The notes beneath the pieces are model-generated. The model saw only the letters and a program-made list of their open reading frames with translations, was not told where the DNA came from and made no database searches. This document shows positions 9,998-18,692 of a stretch of DNA of 63,272 bases, one piece after another; positions within the stretch are counted from its first letter, which is position 1; each line of letters begins with the position of its first letter. The stretch is from positions 1 through 63,272 of the forward strand of contig JBFLWQ010000020.1 in the NCBI GenBank assembly GCA_040757775.1. Reading direction: 5' to 3'. Position numbers and translations under genes: made by a program. Origin of the DNA: Thermodesulfobacteriota bacterium. Its GTDB lineage: Bacteria > Desulfobacterota > UBA8473.

Positions 9998-10936
9998 ATG
10001 CATCTATTTGAAAAAGAATTATTAGTATCAAAAGAGGATATTGAACTTGTACTCCGTGGCTTTAAAGACATTAGTTGGATAGATTTTTGGCTTAACCCAA
10101 GAAGACTTCGAGGCAGCGACTTCCTAATGCGGTGGTCTCAAGGTGTTTGGAGTGAAAAACGCCTTATTGACGCAGTAAACAGAACTAATCAATTTTATGC
10201 GATTCCCTACGGACCAAGTGGAACAGCACCAACAGACGATGTAAGAGCATTTGAGCTTTATTTTGAGCGGCTTGAAGCTGCTGGACTTAGAAACATTAAA
10301 CGTCCTGACCTTTTGGTTTTCAAAATAGCAGACAAAGCTTTTGTTGACAATTTTTTACAGAACATTGGAGGCGATGAAGAATTGCCATTCATTATTGAAA
10401 ATAACCTGCAAGACCTAATAAACAAAGCTGTTGTAGCTGTTGAATGTGAAAACTCATTGTGGATAGCAGAAAAAATGCCTAACTACAATACTCCACTCAA
10501 ACCTCAGAAACGGCTTGGAGGCAAAGCAGGTCTTCCAAAAACTGCTGTACTGCCAACTGTAATTATAAAAGAAGAAGACCGTATACCTTTAGCAAGATGG
10601 CAAGAAGAAAACAATGTTCCAATTCATGTCTGGCACGTATTTTTTGACAGGGCATATGGTTTAGCATTTGATGAAGCTGAACGACTTGTGCGAGAAGGGC
10701 TGATAGAGCCAACTGTTCAAACTTTTCAAGCTCCAGGTGGGGCGACAACCAAGAAAGCAATCTACAAGTTCTATTATCGCTATGCGTATCCTCTTGGAAT
10801 ATCCGTTGAGCAACCGCGTTTGGTTCCAGATTTTATTGAAGATAAGAACGGGCATATTCTGCCGTATGTAAAATTTGAAGGCGGTTCTCTCGACATCACG
10901 CATGATGCATTAATCCTTTTGAGAAAAATGGAATGA
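9998..10936 (+). CDS. Type II restriction endonuclease (candidate AccI-like family)
   Basis: A 312-residue protein placed directly before, and overlapping by 4 nt, an adenine-specific DNA methyltransferase. A PD-(D/E)xK-type core is visible: PD at residues 103-104 (KRPDLLVF), then VAVECEN with Glu149 and Glu151 as the downstream acidic pair. The ECENSLW and AEKMPNY stretch recalls, from memory, AccI-type enzymes that pair with gamma-class methyltransferases. The recognition site cannot be read from sequence. The role as the nuclease partner of the downstream methylase is well supported by context; the family name is tentative. An AAGGA element precedes the ATG. Confidence 0.75.
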   Translation: MHLFEKELLVSKEDIELVLRGFKDISWIDFWLNPRRLRGSDFLMRWSQGVWSEKRLIDAVNRTNQFYAIPYGPSGTAPTDDVRAFELYFERLEAAGLRNIKRPDLLVFKIADKAFVDNFLQNIGGDEELPFIIENNLQDLINKAVVAVECENSLWIAEKMPNYNTPLKPQKRLGGKAGLPKTAVLPTVIIKEEDRIPLARWQEENNVPIHVWHVFFDRAYGLAFDEAERLVREGLIEPTVQTFQAPGGATTKKAIYKFYYRYAYPLGISVEQPRLVPDFIEDKNGHILPYVKFEGGSLDITHDALILLRKME

Positions 10937-12447
10937 AAGGACTAAAAACACATCAAAAAATACCCGTCGCATGGGACGAAAGAGAAAAACTTCGTGACAA
11001 GGGCCAATTTTGGACACCCCATTGGGTTGCGGAGGCGATGGTTTCATATGTTGCAGAAAGTACTGAATTAATTTTTGACCCTGCAACTGGTAGAGGCGCA
11101 TTTTTTGACGCCTTAAAAAGACTGCACAGTCCCAATATTTCATATTTCGGAACTGATATTGACCCCGAAATATTGTCAGACAATATCTATATTGATTCAA
11201 ATTGCCATGTTGAATTGCGTGATTTTATAAAAAATCCTCCTAAAAGAAAATTTAAGGCAATTGTTGCAAACCCGCCATACATAAGACACCACCGCATTGA
11301 CGATGAAACAAAAACATTCCTAAAGAAACTTTGTGCAAGCATAACAGGTTTTGTCATTGATGGTAGAGCCGGTTATCATATTTACTTCCTATTGCAAGCA
11401 TTGAACCACTTAGAAGCAGATGGGAAATTATCATTCATTATGCCTGCTGATACCTGCGAGGGAATATTTGCTAATAAGCTGTGGCGCTGGATTTCAGACA
11501 AATATTGTATTGAATGTGTTGTTACTTTTGATGAAGGGGCTACTCCTTTTCCAAATGTCGATACTAACGCTATAATATTCTTAATCAAAAATGCTAAGCC
11601 AAATAAAAAATTGTTTTGGGTAAAAGCTAAACAGGCATATTCTGATGACTTACTTCAATTCATTTCTTCTGGCTTCAAAAAACAAGAATTAGAAACAATC
11701 GAAATTACCAACCGCCATCTTGAAGAAGCCTTAGAGACAGGGTTTTCGAGACCAGAACAAAAGTATAATAGCTTTAAGTTTCATCTAAATGACTTCGCAA
11801 AAGTTATGCGTGGAATTGCTACAGGCGCAAATGAGTTTTTCCTTTTTACGAGTCAGCAAGTTAAGATACGTGAAATTCCTAATGATTTTTTAAAAACTGC
11901 AATTGGCAGGACAAGAGACATAAAAGGAAACATAATTACAATAACCGATATTAACATCTTGAAAGAAAAAGACCGTCCAATATACTTACTCTCAATAACT
12001 GGACATAAAATACTGCCTAAAGCAGTTTTAGACTATTTAAAGGTTGGCGAAAATCTCGAATTGCCAAATCGCCCACTTATTAAACAGCGTAAACCTTGGT
12101 ACAAGATGGAAAAAAGAAAAGTTCCACCTTTGCTTTTCGCCTACCTTGGCAGAAGAAATACAAGATTTATTAAAAATGAAGCCGGTATTCTTCCGCTAAC
12201 AGGGTTTCTTTGCGTCTATCCAAATTTTGATGACAAAGAATACATTGACAACTTATGGCAAGCATTAAATCATCCTGATACCCTAAATAATTTAAAACTT
12301 GTAGGCAAAAGTTATGGCTCGGGTGCAATAAAAGTTGAACCACGCAACCTTGACCGACTGCCAATTCCAGACCATATCGTTGAAAAATATAAACTTATAA
12401 GGCCAATTGAAACTTTCAAAAAACAGATTGAATTATTTCCCGCATAA
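10933..12447 (+). CDS. DNA adenine N6-methyltransferase of a type II R-M system
   Basis: A 504-residue gamma-class, TaqI/Eco57I-like methyltransferase. A motif X-like GQFWTP lies at residues 24-29, motif I (AdoMet) is DPATGRGAF at 49-57, and the catalytic motif IV is NPPY at 113-116 in VANPPYIRHH. The C-terminal half (from about residue 270) is a TaqI-like specificity domain ending in GSGAIKVEPRNLDRLPIP. The start codon overlaps the endonuclease stop, so the pair is translationally coupled, nuclease first. This order usually needs some delay of nuclease activity, but I see no C protein. It modifies adenine in the system's target site. Confidence 0.92.
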   Translation: MKGLKTHQKIPVAWDEREKLRDKGQFWTPHWVAEAMVSYVAESTELIFDPATGRGAFFDALKRLHSPNISYFGTDIDPEILSDNIYIDSNCHVELRDFIKNPPKRKFKAIVANPPYIRHHRIDDETKTFLKKLCASITGFVIDGRAGYHIYFLLQALNHLEADGKLSFIMPADTCEGIFANKLWRWISDKYCIECVVTFDEGATPFPNVDTNAIIFLIKNAKPNKKLFWVKAKQAYSDDLLQFISSGFKKQELETIEITNRHLEEALETGFSRPEQKYNSFKFHLNDFAKVMRGIATGANEFFLFTSQQVKIREIPNDFLKTAIGRTRDIKGNIITITDINILKEKDRPIYLLSITGHKILPKAVLDYLKVGENLELPNRPLIKQRKPWYKMEKRKVPPLLFAYLGRRNTRFIKNEAGILPLTGFLCVYPNFDDKEYIDNLWQALNHPDTLNNLKLVGKSYGSGAIKVEPRNLDRLPIPDHIVEKYKLIRPIETFKKQIELFPA

Positions 12448-12521
12448 CGAAATTTCGGACATGCGAAGAAGCAATATACTATGAAAATAGAACCTAGAAC
12501 CTCCTTTTATTTGGAGCTGAT

Positions 12522-13310
12522 ATGGCAAGCAACAGAGAATATTTTGTAACAAAGCTTTCCTTTAGAGAAGACGTAAATCTCATTAAAGATGTCTTCGCCT
12601 ATGAATATGATGGACATAATCTCTCAGAAGGCGAAGTACATCAGCGGCATTGGCTGGTAAATAGAACCAAGGAAAAATCACAAATCTCAATAATGACAAG
12701 AAATGAAAAAGGGGAATGGATAAGGGGAAATGTTTTTACTTACAATAATGGACTATACAGTTGGGGAACTATTCTGCCTAAAAACATAACAAAGAGAAAA
12801 TCATTTGTCAGTTACTATCATCATGACGACCAAAATTATCGAGAACGATTTGAAAATTTGTTTGGTGATTTGGTAGTAAGTAAATCTGTCGATGATGGCG
12901 ATATTGATTCTGGTAACAGCGCTGACTATATCAAGCAACTCATTCAAAGGAAATACCTCTCAGATACCACTGTTTTGATTGTTTTGATTGGCGCAAAAAC
13001 AAAAGGCAGAAAGCATGTTGACTGGGAGATCGCAGGTGCTTTGAATTATAAAGTGGGGGGTAACTACTCTGGTGTTCTCGGTTTATTTCTTCCTTCTCAT
13101 TCGGACTATGGCTTAGACAATTATCATCCATATTTAGTTCCATCGCGACTGACTGAAAATTTTAAGTCGGGTTACGCCATTGCACAGGATTGGACTGATG
13201 ATAGAGTAATTATGCAAGGGCATATTGAAAAAGCATTTACCGCAAGAAGTGAAACAGGCAAAATTGTTAATATGACCATTTCCCAAATGCAAAGGAATAC
13301 ATGCGAATGA
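12522..13310 (+). CDS. TIR-domain protein of ThsB/DUF1863 type with N-terminal extension
   Basis: A 262-residue protein. Residues about 92-192 form a TIR-like fold of the DUF1863/ThsB group: FVSYYHHDD opens the domain, SADYIKQLIQRKYLSDTT precedes the strand VLIVLIGAKT, and KHVDWEIAGAL carries a putative catalytic Glu169. In Thoeris and related systems such domains turn NAD into a signal or deplete it after phage infection. Residues 1-90 form a separate beta-rich extension ending in GLYSWGTILP, faintly like DUF3892. It starts 75 nt after the methylase with GGAG upstream, and overlaps the membrane-protein gene that follows. The TIR assignment is fairly sure; the defence role is inferred from neighbours. 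Confidence 0.8.
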   Translation: MASNREYFVTKLSFREDVNLIKDVFAYEYDGHNLSEGEVHQRHWLVNRTKEKSQISIMTRNEKGEWIRGNVFTYNNGLYSWGTILPKNITKRKSFVSYYHHDDQNYRERFENLFGDLVVSKSVDDGDIDSGNSADYIKQLIQRKYLSDTTVLIVLIGAKTKGRKHVDWEIAGALNYKVGGNYSGVLGLFLPSHSDYGLDNYHPYLVPSRLTENFKSGYAIAQDWTDDRVIMQGHIEKAFTARSETGKIVNMTISQMQRNTCE

Positions 13311-13963
13311 ACGATATAGCATCAACACACGAACTCATCCGACTTTCATTTAATTACGCCAAACCGTCACTGATCATTGAAAGTGATTGGATTATCATTA
13401 CGATCATAGCGGCGTTAATCCTCCTTACAGTTTATATCAAGAGAAACTTTTCAAAATGGTTCCGGTGGCATGAAATGCAAGTTGAAATATCTAGCTCGCC
13501 CAAAATGGTTTTCAAGGTTGAAAGAAATGATGAAAATTTATACATCGCCAACAGGATTTACATAGAACTCACAACGAGGAAAGCAGCCATCCCTATCGAT
13601 GAAAATAATGACGTCATAGAGGAAGTTTACGATTCATGGTATAAATTATTTGGGATTATCAGAGAGGAAATAAAATCAGTTCCTGGGAAATATTTAAGAG
13701 AGCATGATCCTACTTCCGCATTAATCGGTTTGACAAGAAAAATCCTGAATGAGGCATTACGCCCTCACTTAACAGAACATCAAGCAAGATTTAGGCGATG
13801 GTTGGAAGCAGAGAAAGAAGATCCAAATAACAAAAACAAGTCACCTCAAGAATTACAAAAAAGATATCCTGACTTTGCAAATCTTGTTACATCAATGAAA
13901 GAGGTTAATAAAATATTGATCGCTTATGCTAACGAACTTGACAAATTAATTAAAGGAAAATAA
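13301..13963 (+). CDS. Single-pass membrane protein, partner of the TIR gene
   Basis: A 220-residue protein of unrecognised family. One membrane helix lies at about residues 29-46 (DWIIITIIAALILLTVYI) and is followed by a basic patch (KRNFSKWFRW), suggesting the C-terminal part faces the cytoplasm. The soluble part, about 60-220, is mostly helical and highly charged, with an RxxLxEHQARFRRWLEAE-like stretch. A start at 13307 would give an ATGA overlap with the TIR stop; 13301 lies 4 nt after AAAGGA. The tight overlap makes it a likely functional partner, perhaps the membrane effector or anchor of a TIR signalling system. No ThsA-like SIR2, SLOG or macro domain is visible. Confidence 0.75.
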   Translation: MRMNDIASTHELIRLSFNYAKPSLIIESDWIIITIIAALILLTVYIKRNFSKWFRWHEMQVEISSSPKMVFKVERNDENLYIANRIYIELTTRKAAIPIDENNDVIEEVYDSWYKLFGIIREEIKSVPGKYLREHDPTSALIGLTRKILNEALRPHLTEHQARFRRWLEAEKEDPNNKNKSPQELQKRYPDFANLVTSMKEVNKILIAYANELDKLIKGK

Positions 13964-14082
13964 AAAACGGTGTACAACAAAAGCATCCAGCCAACATGGG
14001 ATTAGCCTGTTTCGTTTTTGTATCATACTGGTTGCCCAGTGCGGCTGATGCATCTCGTTGAACAAGTACACGGCAAACTGAC

Positions 14083-14529
14083 ATGGACAGGCAAGACAGG
14101 GATATATTGAATAGGATTCAGTCTAAATTCCCCATCAATTCCAGACCATTTAAAGTGCTGGGAGAGGAATTAAATATCTCTGAAGACAATATGATAGAGA
14201 GGGTTAAGCAATTGATACATAAAGGCTATATTCGACGCCTTGGTGCTTCCTTTGACTCAAAGAAACTGGGTTTTACAAGCACACTGTGTGCGGCCAGGGT
14301 CCCCCCTGAAAAGATTGAAGAATTTGTTAAAGTATTACATTCATATCGGGGCATAACTCATAACTACAAAAGAGAGCACGAGTATAATCTATGGTTTACT
14401 TTCATTGGTGAGTCCAAAGAGAAGATTAGAGATAGTCTCGCTGATATATCAAAAAAAACAGCCATTAAAGACATTATTAATCTCCCCGCCAAAAAAATCT
14501 TTAAGGTAAATGTTGAGTTTGAGACATGA
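14083..14529 (+). CDS. Siroheme decarboxylase-like (AhbA/AhbB) Lrp/AsnC-family protein
   Basis: A 148-residue protein with an N-terminal AsnC-like winged helix (residues 1-60) and a C-terminal ferredoxin-like domain. The stretch GITHNYKREHEYNLWFT (from residue 90) is the hallmark of siroheme decarboxylases AhbA/AhbB and NirD/G/H/L, with His93 and His99 in place. These enzymes decarboxylate siroheme to didecarboxysiroheme in the alternative heme pathway of sulfate reducers and archaea, or in heme d1 synthesis. Normally two related subunits occur together with other heme genes. Here a single copy overlaps metG by 4 nt, which is unusual. It could also be a regulator derived from the family. Confidence 0.8.
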   Translation: MDRQDRDILNRIQSKFPINSRPFKVLGEELNISEDNMIERVKQLIHKGYIRRLGASFDSKKLGFTSTLCAARVPPEKIEEFVKVLHSYRGITHNYKREHEYNLWFTFIGESKEKIRDSLADISKKTAIKDIINLPAKKIFKVNVEFET

Positions 14530-16061
14530 GCAAAACATTATATATAACCACTCCTATATACTATGTAAATGCTGAACCTCATCTGGGTCATGCCTACACT
14601 ACCATTGCCGCAGATGTTCTCAACCGTTTCAACAGATTATCCGGGGGGGAAACTTTTTTCGTTACAGGAACGGATGAGCACGGCGATAAAGTTGTTAGAG
14701 CTGCCGAGGCTGCTGGAGAAAGCCCAAAAGAATATACTGACAGGATAAGCATGCTATTCCGAAATATCTGGCCGGAGCTTTCCATTTCTAATGACTACTT
14801 TATCAGGACAACCGATGAAAACCATAAGAAAGTCGTTCAATTGATTCTTCAGAAAGTATATGATGCGGGGGATATTTACTTTGGCGAATATGGGGGATAC
14901 TATTGTTTTGGATGCGAACGTTTTTACTATGAAAAGGAACTTGCAGATGGCAAATGTCCGGATCATAAGGTTGCCCCTGAGTTTATAAAGGAAAAGAACT
15001 ATTTCTTTAGAATGAGCAAGTATCAGAATTGGTTGATAGAGCATATCAACTCTCACCCTGGTTTTATTCGCCCTGAAAGATACAGCAATGAGGTATTGGC
15101 CTTCTTGAGAGACCCTTTAGAAGACCTGTGCATTTCTCGTCCAAAATCAAGGCTGGATTGGGGGATAACTCTGCCATTTGACGAAGATTATGTAACCTAT
15201 GTCTGGTTTGATGCCCTTATCAATTATCTAACCTCTGTTGGTTATCCTGACTCTGACATTTATCACAAATTCTGGCCATCAGCCCAACACCTGATCGCGA
15301 AGGATATATTGAAACCCCACGGTATTTACTGGCCAACCATCCTGAAGGCTTCTGGCATTGAACCATACCATCATTTAAATGTTCATGGCTACTGGAACAT
15401 AGATGAAAACAAGATATCCAAGAGTCTTGGGAATATCATAAAACCCCTCAGCTTAAAAGACAAGTATGGTCTCGATGCCTTTCGGTATTTTCTTATGCGG
15501 GAGATGGTCTTTGGATTGGATGCCAATTTCAGCGAGAGTGCCCTGGTTAATAGATTGAATTCTGATCTGGCAAATGACCTTGGGAATTTGGTGAGTCGCA
15601 GTTTGGCAATGGTTATTAAATACTTTAGAGGGGCACTTCATAACCCAGCCGGACATCTGGAGATTGATGAAAGATTGAGAAATGATGCTTCAAAGACTGT
15701 TAAAGACGTAATTAATCAGATGGCTCAACTGGCATTTAACAAGGCATTAATTGTTATCTGGGGATTCATAGCCGCTGTGAATAAGTACATAGACGAGACT
15801 TCGCCCTGGATCCTGGCAAAGGAAGAAAATCAAACAGAAAGATTGAATGCCGTATTGTACAATATCGTAGAAGCCCTTAGGGTTATTACTGTTCTTCTCT
15901 TTCCCTTTATGCCAACAACTGCGGAGAAGATATGGGCATCTTTAGGGATAAAAGAGGATTTACACACTCAGAGATTGAAGGATATAACCGAGTGGGGTAA
16001 AATAGGAGAGAACACCATCGTCTCAAAGATTGAACCTATTTTCCCAAGGGTTGAGGGGTAA
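14526..16061 (+). CDS. metG: Methionyl-tRNA synthetase
   Basis: A 511-residue class I synthetase charging tRNA-Met with methionine in the cytoplasm. The HIGH motif appears as HLGH (residues 19-22) and the KMSKS motif as KISKSLGN. A metal knuckle is present with Cys127, Cys130, Cys144 and His147. The C-terminal anticodon-binding helical domain is complete, but the extra tRNA-binding domain found in longer forms is absent, so this is the short type. It overlaps the upstream decarboxylase-like gene by 4 nt, and the next gene begins right at its stop. Confidence 0.97.
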   Translation: MSKTLYITTPIYYVNAEPHLGHAYTTIAADVLNRFNRLSGGETFFVTGTDEHGDKVVRAAEAAGESPKEYTDRISMLFRNIWPELSISNDYFIRTTDENHKKVVQLILQKVYDAGDIYFGEYGGYYCFGCERFYYEKELADGKCPDHKVAPEFIKEKNYFFRMSKYQNWLIEHINSHPGFIRPERYSNEVLAFLRDPLEDLCISRPKSRLDWGITLPFDEDYVTYVWFDALINYLTSVGYPDSDIYHKFWPSAQHLIAKDILKPHGIYWPTILKASGIEPYHHLNVHGYWNIDENKISKSLGNIIKPLSLKDKYGLDAFRYFLMREMVFGLDANFSESALVNRLNSDLANDLGNLVSRSLAMVIKYFRGALHNPAGHLEIDERLRNDASKTVKDVINQMAQLAFNKALIVIWGFIAAVNKYIDETSPWILAKEENQTERLNAVLYNIVEALRVITVLLFPFMPTTAEKIWASLGIKEDLHTQRLKDITEWGKIGENTIVSKIEPIFPRVEG

Positions 16062-17318
16062 GTGCAAGAAATACATAATCCTTATATAGAATTCGAGACT
16101 GGGGGGAAATTAGTAGATCCAAAACAGACAGGGGTCACTTTTAAGTACTTGTCCAGATGCTATCCAAGACACAAAGAGAAAAAAAATCTTTCAAGAGACA
16201 GGATCTACTTTTCCAAAAAGCTAAAGTACAAAAAAGACCTTTATGGTGCTGTAGGCAGATTTAAAACTGTAACTATTATTGGTGTAAGCGGAGCAATGGG
16301 AAGCGAAATTCTCAAGCTTATCCTAAGGGAACAAGCATTACCAGACTGCAAAAAGATCCAGCTATTCGGCAGGCCAAAAAAGGCTTCTCAAGGGAAAGAC
16401 AAGAACTTTTATTACGCCTTGATTGAAAAGTTAAAAGACGGGATGGATGGGGTTTTACCAAATATCGAATTTGTCGATTCTTATGATAGAGTTGATGGGG
16501 AACTTCTAATAATGTGTTCGGGGAAGACTATTCCAAAAGGTACAGGTAAGGCCTCCGATAGAACAACACTGATGCATGTGAATAAGACTATTTTTGATAA
16601 TTGTGCTAAATCTATTAAAGAAAATCCTTCCCGTGATCCTGAAATGGTAATAGTGGTAAGCAATCCAAATGAGTTATGCACGTGGGTCTTTTCCAGGTAT
16701 TTCAGGAGGGTTGTTGCCATAGGACCTGTGTTGGATTCTATGAGGTTTGGGAGAGAAATAAGGAACGAGTTAAATTTGCCTGTAGAAATCTCTGTAGATG
16801 GGTTGGTTGGCGGCAATCATGAATTGAAAGGTATGGTAATTTATAAGAGTATGCTTCGGATAAATTGCGAACCACCAGCACCCCAAATATTGAAAAATGT
16901 ATCTTCTACCCTTAAGGATAATCCAGATGTGGATGAGGTATACAACAAGGCTTATGAGATGGTTCGGAAGGGGGATGAAGGGGTCTTTAATTATATCAAC
17001 AGCTATCCTATACCTACACGGTTATCTGTTAAACCAATTATTGAATACTACTGTGGAGGAAGGGCGGATTTTCCTGTTGGGATTGCTGTAATAGCAATCA
17101 TAAAAGCATTTTTCAGCAATATCCGCAATATTGTAACTCTGACTAAGAAAACATGCATAGGGAAAAGTGAACTATGTCTCGGACTTCCTCTTTTTATAAG
17201 TAAAAATGGTATAGAAGAAATAGATTTGGACTCCATAGAAAACTTCAGAGCATATAAGGATGATGAACAGTTATTTAGAGCTGCAGAGGTCTTTAAAAGT
17301 AAATACTCTACTATCTAA
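16062..17318 (+). CDS. Divergent malate/lactate dehydrogenase-fold oxidoreductase
   Basis: A 418-residue protein starting with GTG immediately after the metG stop codon. After an unusual 65-residue N-terminal extension comes a Rossmann fold with GVSGAMG (about 74-80). The LDH/MDH core can be followed through VVSNPNEL, VLDSMRFGREI (Asp225 and Arg228, matching the Asp168/Arg171 pair) and GNHEL (His253, the likely proton acceptor). A mobile-loop Arg (Arg167) is present, but the specificity loop SGKTIPKGTGKASDR is longer than usual and lacks the PRKPG of malate or the Gln of lactate dehydrogenases. It is probably NAD-dependent on an unknown 2-hydroxy acid. Family is likely, substrate unknown. Confidence 0.72.
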   Translation: MQEIHNPYIEFETGGKLVDPKQTGVTFKYLSRCYPRHKEKKNLSRDRIYFSKKLKYKKDLYGAVGRFKTVTIIGVSGAMGSEILKLILREQALPDCKKIQLFGRPKKASQGKDKNFYYALIEKLKDGMDGVLPNIEFVDSYDRVDGELLIMCSGKTIPKGTGKASDRTTLMHVNKTIFDNCAKSIKENPSRDPEMVIVVSNPNELCTWVFSRYFRRVVAIGPVLDSMRFGREIRNELNLPVEISVDGLVGGNHELKGMVIYKSMLRINCEPPAPQILKNVSSTLKDNPDVDEVYNKAYEMVRKGDEGVFNYINSYPIPTRLSVKPIIEYYCGGRADFPVGIAVIAIIKAFFSNIRNIVTLTKKTCIGKSELCLGLPLFISKNGIEEIDLDSIENFRAYKDDEQLFRAAEVFKSKYSTI

Positions 17319-17338
17319 TTAAATAGGAAGGCATTAAC

Positions 17339-17641
17339 TTGGAATACAGTATTCCTTTTGATGAACCAGTTAGAATTCCTATAGAAGACACTATAGACCT
17401 TCACACATTCTCGCCCAGGGATATACCATCATTATTGGAAGAATACTTAAAGGAATGCCTTAGTCACGGTATCTTTCAGGTGCGTATCATCCATGGCAAG
17501 GGGCGGGGCATCCAGAGAAAAATAGTTCATTCGCTCTTGAATAATAACCCCCATGTCCATTCCTTTTCCCAGGCGCTTCCAGAGGCTGGCGGCTGGGGAG
17601 CCACGATAGCCATTCTAAAGAGCAAAAAGAAAGCCAGATAA
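17339..17641 (+). CDS. Smr-domain protein
   Basis: A 100-residue protein that is essentially a stand-alone Smr domain, the DNA/RNA-nicking or binding module first seen at the C-terminus of MutS2. Signatures are DLHTFSP (Asp20-His22) and IIHGKGRG (about 50-57), with a GGWGATIAIL end. The start is TTG with AGGAAGG upstream. It follows the dehydrogenase-like gene by 20 nt and is probably the last gene of the metG operon. Cytoplasmic; the exact role of solo Smr proteins is unsettled. Confidence 0.88.
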   Translation: MEYSIPFDEPVRIPIEDTIDLHTFSPRDIPSLLEEYLKECLSHGIFQVRIIHGKGRGIQRKIVHSLLNNNPHVHSFSQALPEAGGWGATIAILKSKKKAR

Positions 17642-17760
17642 CCTGCTTAATATCCCTTTACTCCCTATTCTTTTAACCTAAATCAGCGAATACCTCCCCA
17701 GCGTTTAACCATTGAGGTTCTCCCACTATTTTTTCAATGACTTTAAATAGCCCATTATTT

Positions 17761-17776
17761 TACAGATTAATCTGTA
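17761..17776. promoter_or_regulatory. Candidate operator, perfect 16-bp palindrome
   Basis: TACAGATTAATCTGTA is a perfect 16-bp palindrome, 58 bp upstream of a strong promoter for the TetR gene at 17916. It could be a site for that regulator or for another dimeric regulator. Confidence 0.45.
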
Positions 17777-17833
17777 TATTTAAAATAACTCGCCTTTAAT
17801 ATGAAGCATTTTTATGCATTATATGATTTATCG

Positions 17834-17862
17834 TTGACAAATTTGGATATTTATCTTAATAT
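17834..17862 (+). promoter_or_regulatory. Sigma70-type promoter for the TetR gene
   Basis: TTGACA at 17834-17839 and TAATAT at 17857-17862 are separated by 17 bp, close to the sigma70 ideal. It lies about 55 bp ahead of the GTG start of the regulator and may also drive the receptor gene behind it. Confidence 0.6.
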
Positions 17863-17915
17863 TATTAAAAATTTATTGATTGAACAGTAAATTTAATCTG
17901 TTTAAGGAGTATATT

Positions 17916-18647
17916 GTGTCTACAAAAGATAAACTTATAAAAGCAGCAAAGAAACTTTTCTATGAAAAAGGATACCATGCAACCTCTCTGAAGGATCTGG
18001 CGAAAGAAATGGGTGCAGCTACAAGCATCATCTATTATTATTTCAAAAACAAGGAAGAACTTCTGGTAAGGCTATATGAAGGTGCGCTCGAGGAAACAAT
18101 AGATGATATTTCGAAAATAGCTCAATCTGATATGACCACAACTGAAAAAATGACCGAGATCATCAAATACCATGGAAGGTTCGTAATGGGAAACCAAACG
18201 TGGTCGAAGATTTTTTTTGAAGAGGAATCGGCACTTCCTTCTGATTTTCAAAAATCGATATCGGAGAAAAAACGACAGTATAACAAAATAGTAGAGGATA
18301 TATACTCTAACGGTATAAGGGAAGGGGTATTTAAGCCAGTATCAGACCCAAGGATATTTGTAAATGCTATTCTCGGCATGTGTAATTGGTTATATAAATG
18401 GTATAGGCGTGACAAAGGGGGCGATCCCGAAAAAATTTCTCAACAGTTTGCAGATATTTTAACAGAAGGTTACATTGTCTCGAAAAAGAAATATTTGGAT
18501 CAAGAACAAGAAGCTATTCCGCTTGACACAGGAACACGAGAATTATCTAAAGCTGACAACAAACAGGAAGAGATAATTAGTAAAATTCAAATTCTTACCT
18601 CAATGACGGAATCAATAGCTGAAAAATTAGATGCTATTCGTAAATGA
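17916..18647 (+). CDS. TetR family transcriptional regulator
   Basis: A regulator of about 243 residues when started at GTG 17916, which has AAGGAG 7 nt upstream. An upstream in-frame TTG at 17880 has no such site. The helix-turn-helix lies in the first 60 residues (KLIKAAKKLFYEKGYHATSL, then ATSIIYYYFKNKEELL). The ligand-binding half resembles regulators of fatty-acid or acyl-CoA genes. The tail from about residue 200 adds a charged helix, possibly a coiled coil. It stands at the head of the receptor, dehydratase and mutase cluster, and the first receptor gene starts 45 nt downstream, so it probably controls at least part of the cluster in response to an acyl-CoA or related ligand. Confidence 0.88.
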   Translation: MSTKDKLIKAAKKLFYEKGYHATSLKDLAKEMGAATSIIYYYFKNKEELLVRLYEGALEETIDDISKIAQSDMTTTEKMTEIIKYHGRFVMGNQTWSKIFFEEESALPSDFQKSISEKKRQYNKIVEDIYSNGIREGVFKPVSDPRIFVNAILGMCNWLYKWYRRDKGGDPEKISQQFADILTEGYIVSKKKYLDQEQEAIPLDTGTRELSKADNKQEEIISKIQILTSMTESIAEKLDAIRK

Positions 18648-18692
18648 TTGAGGAAGGATATAGTCAATTCATGTCTATGAAAGGAGCGAACC

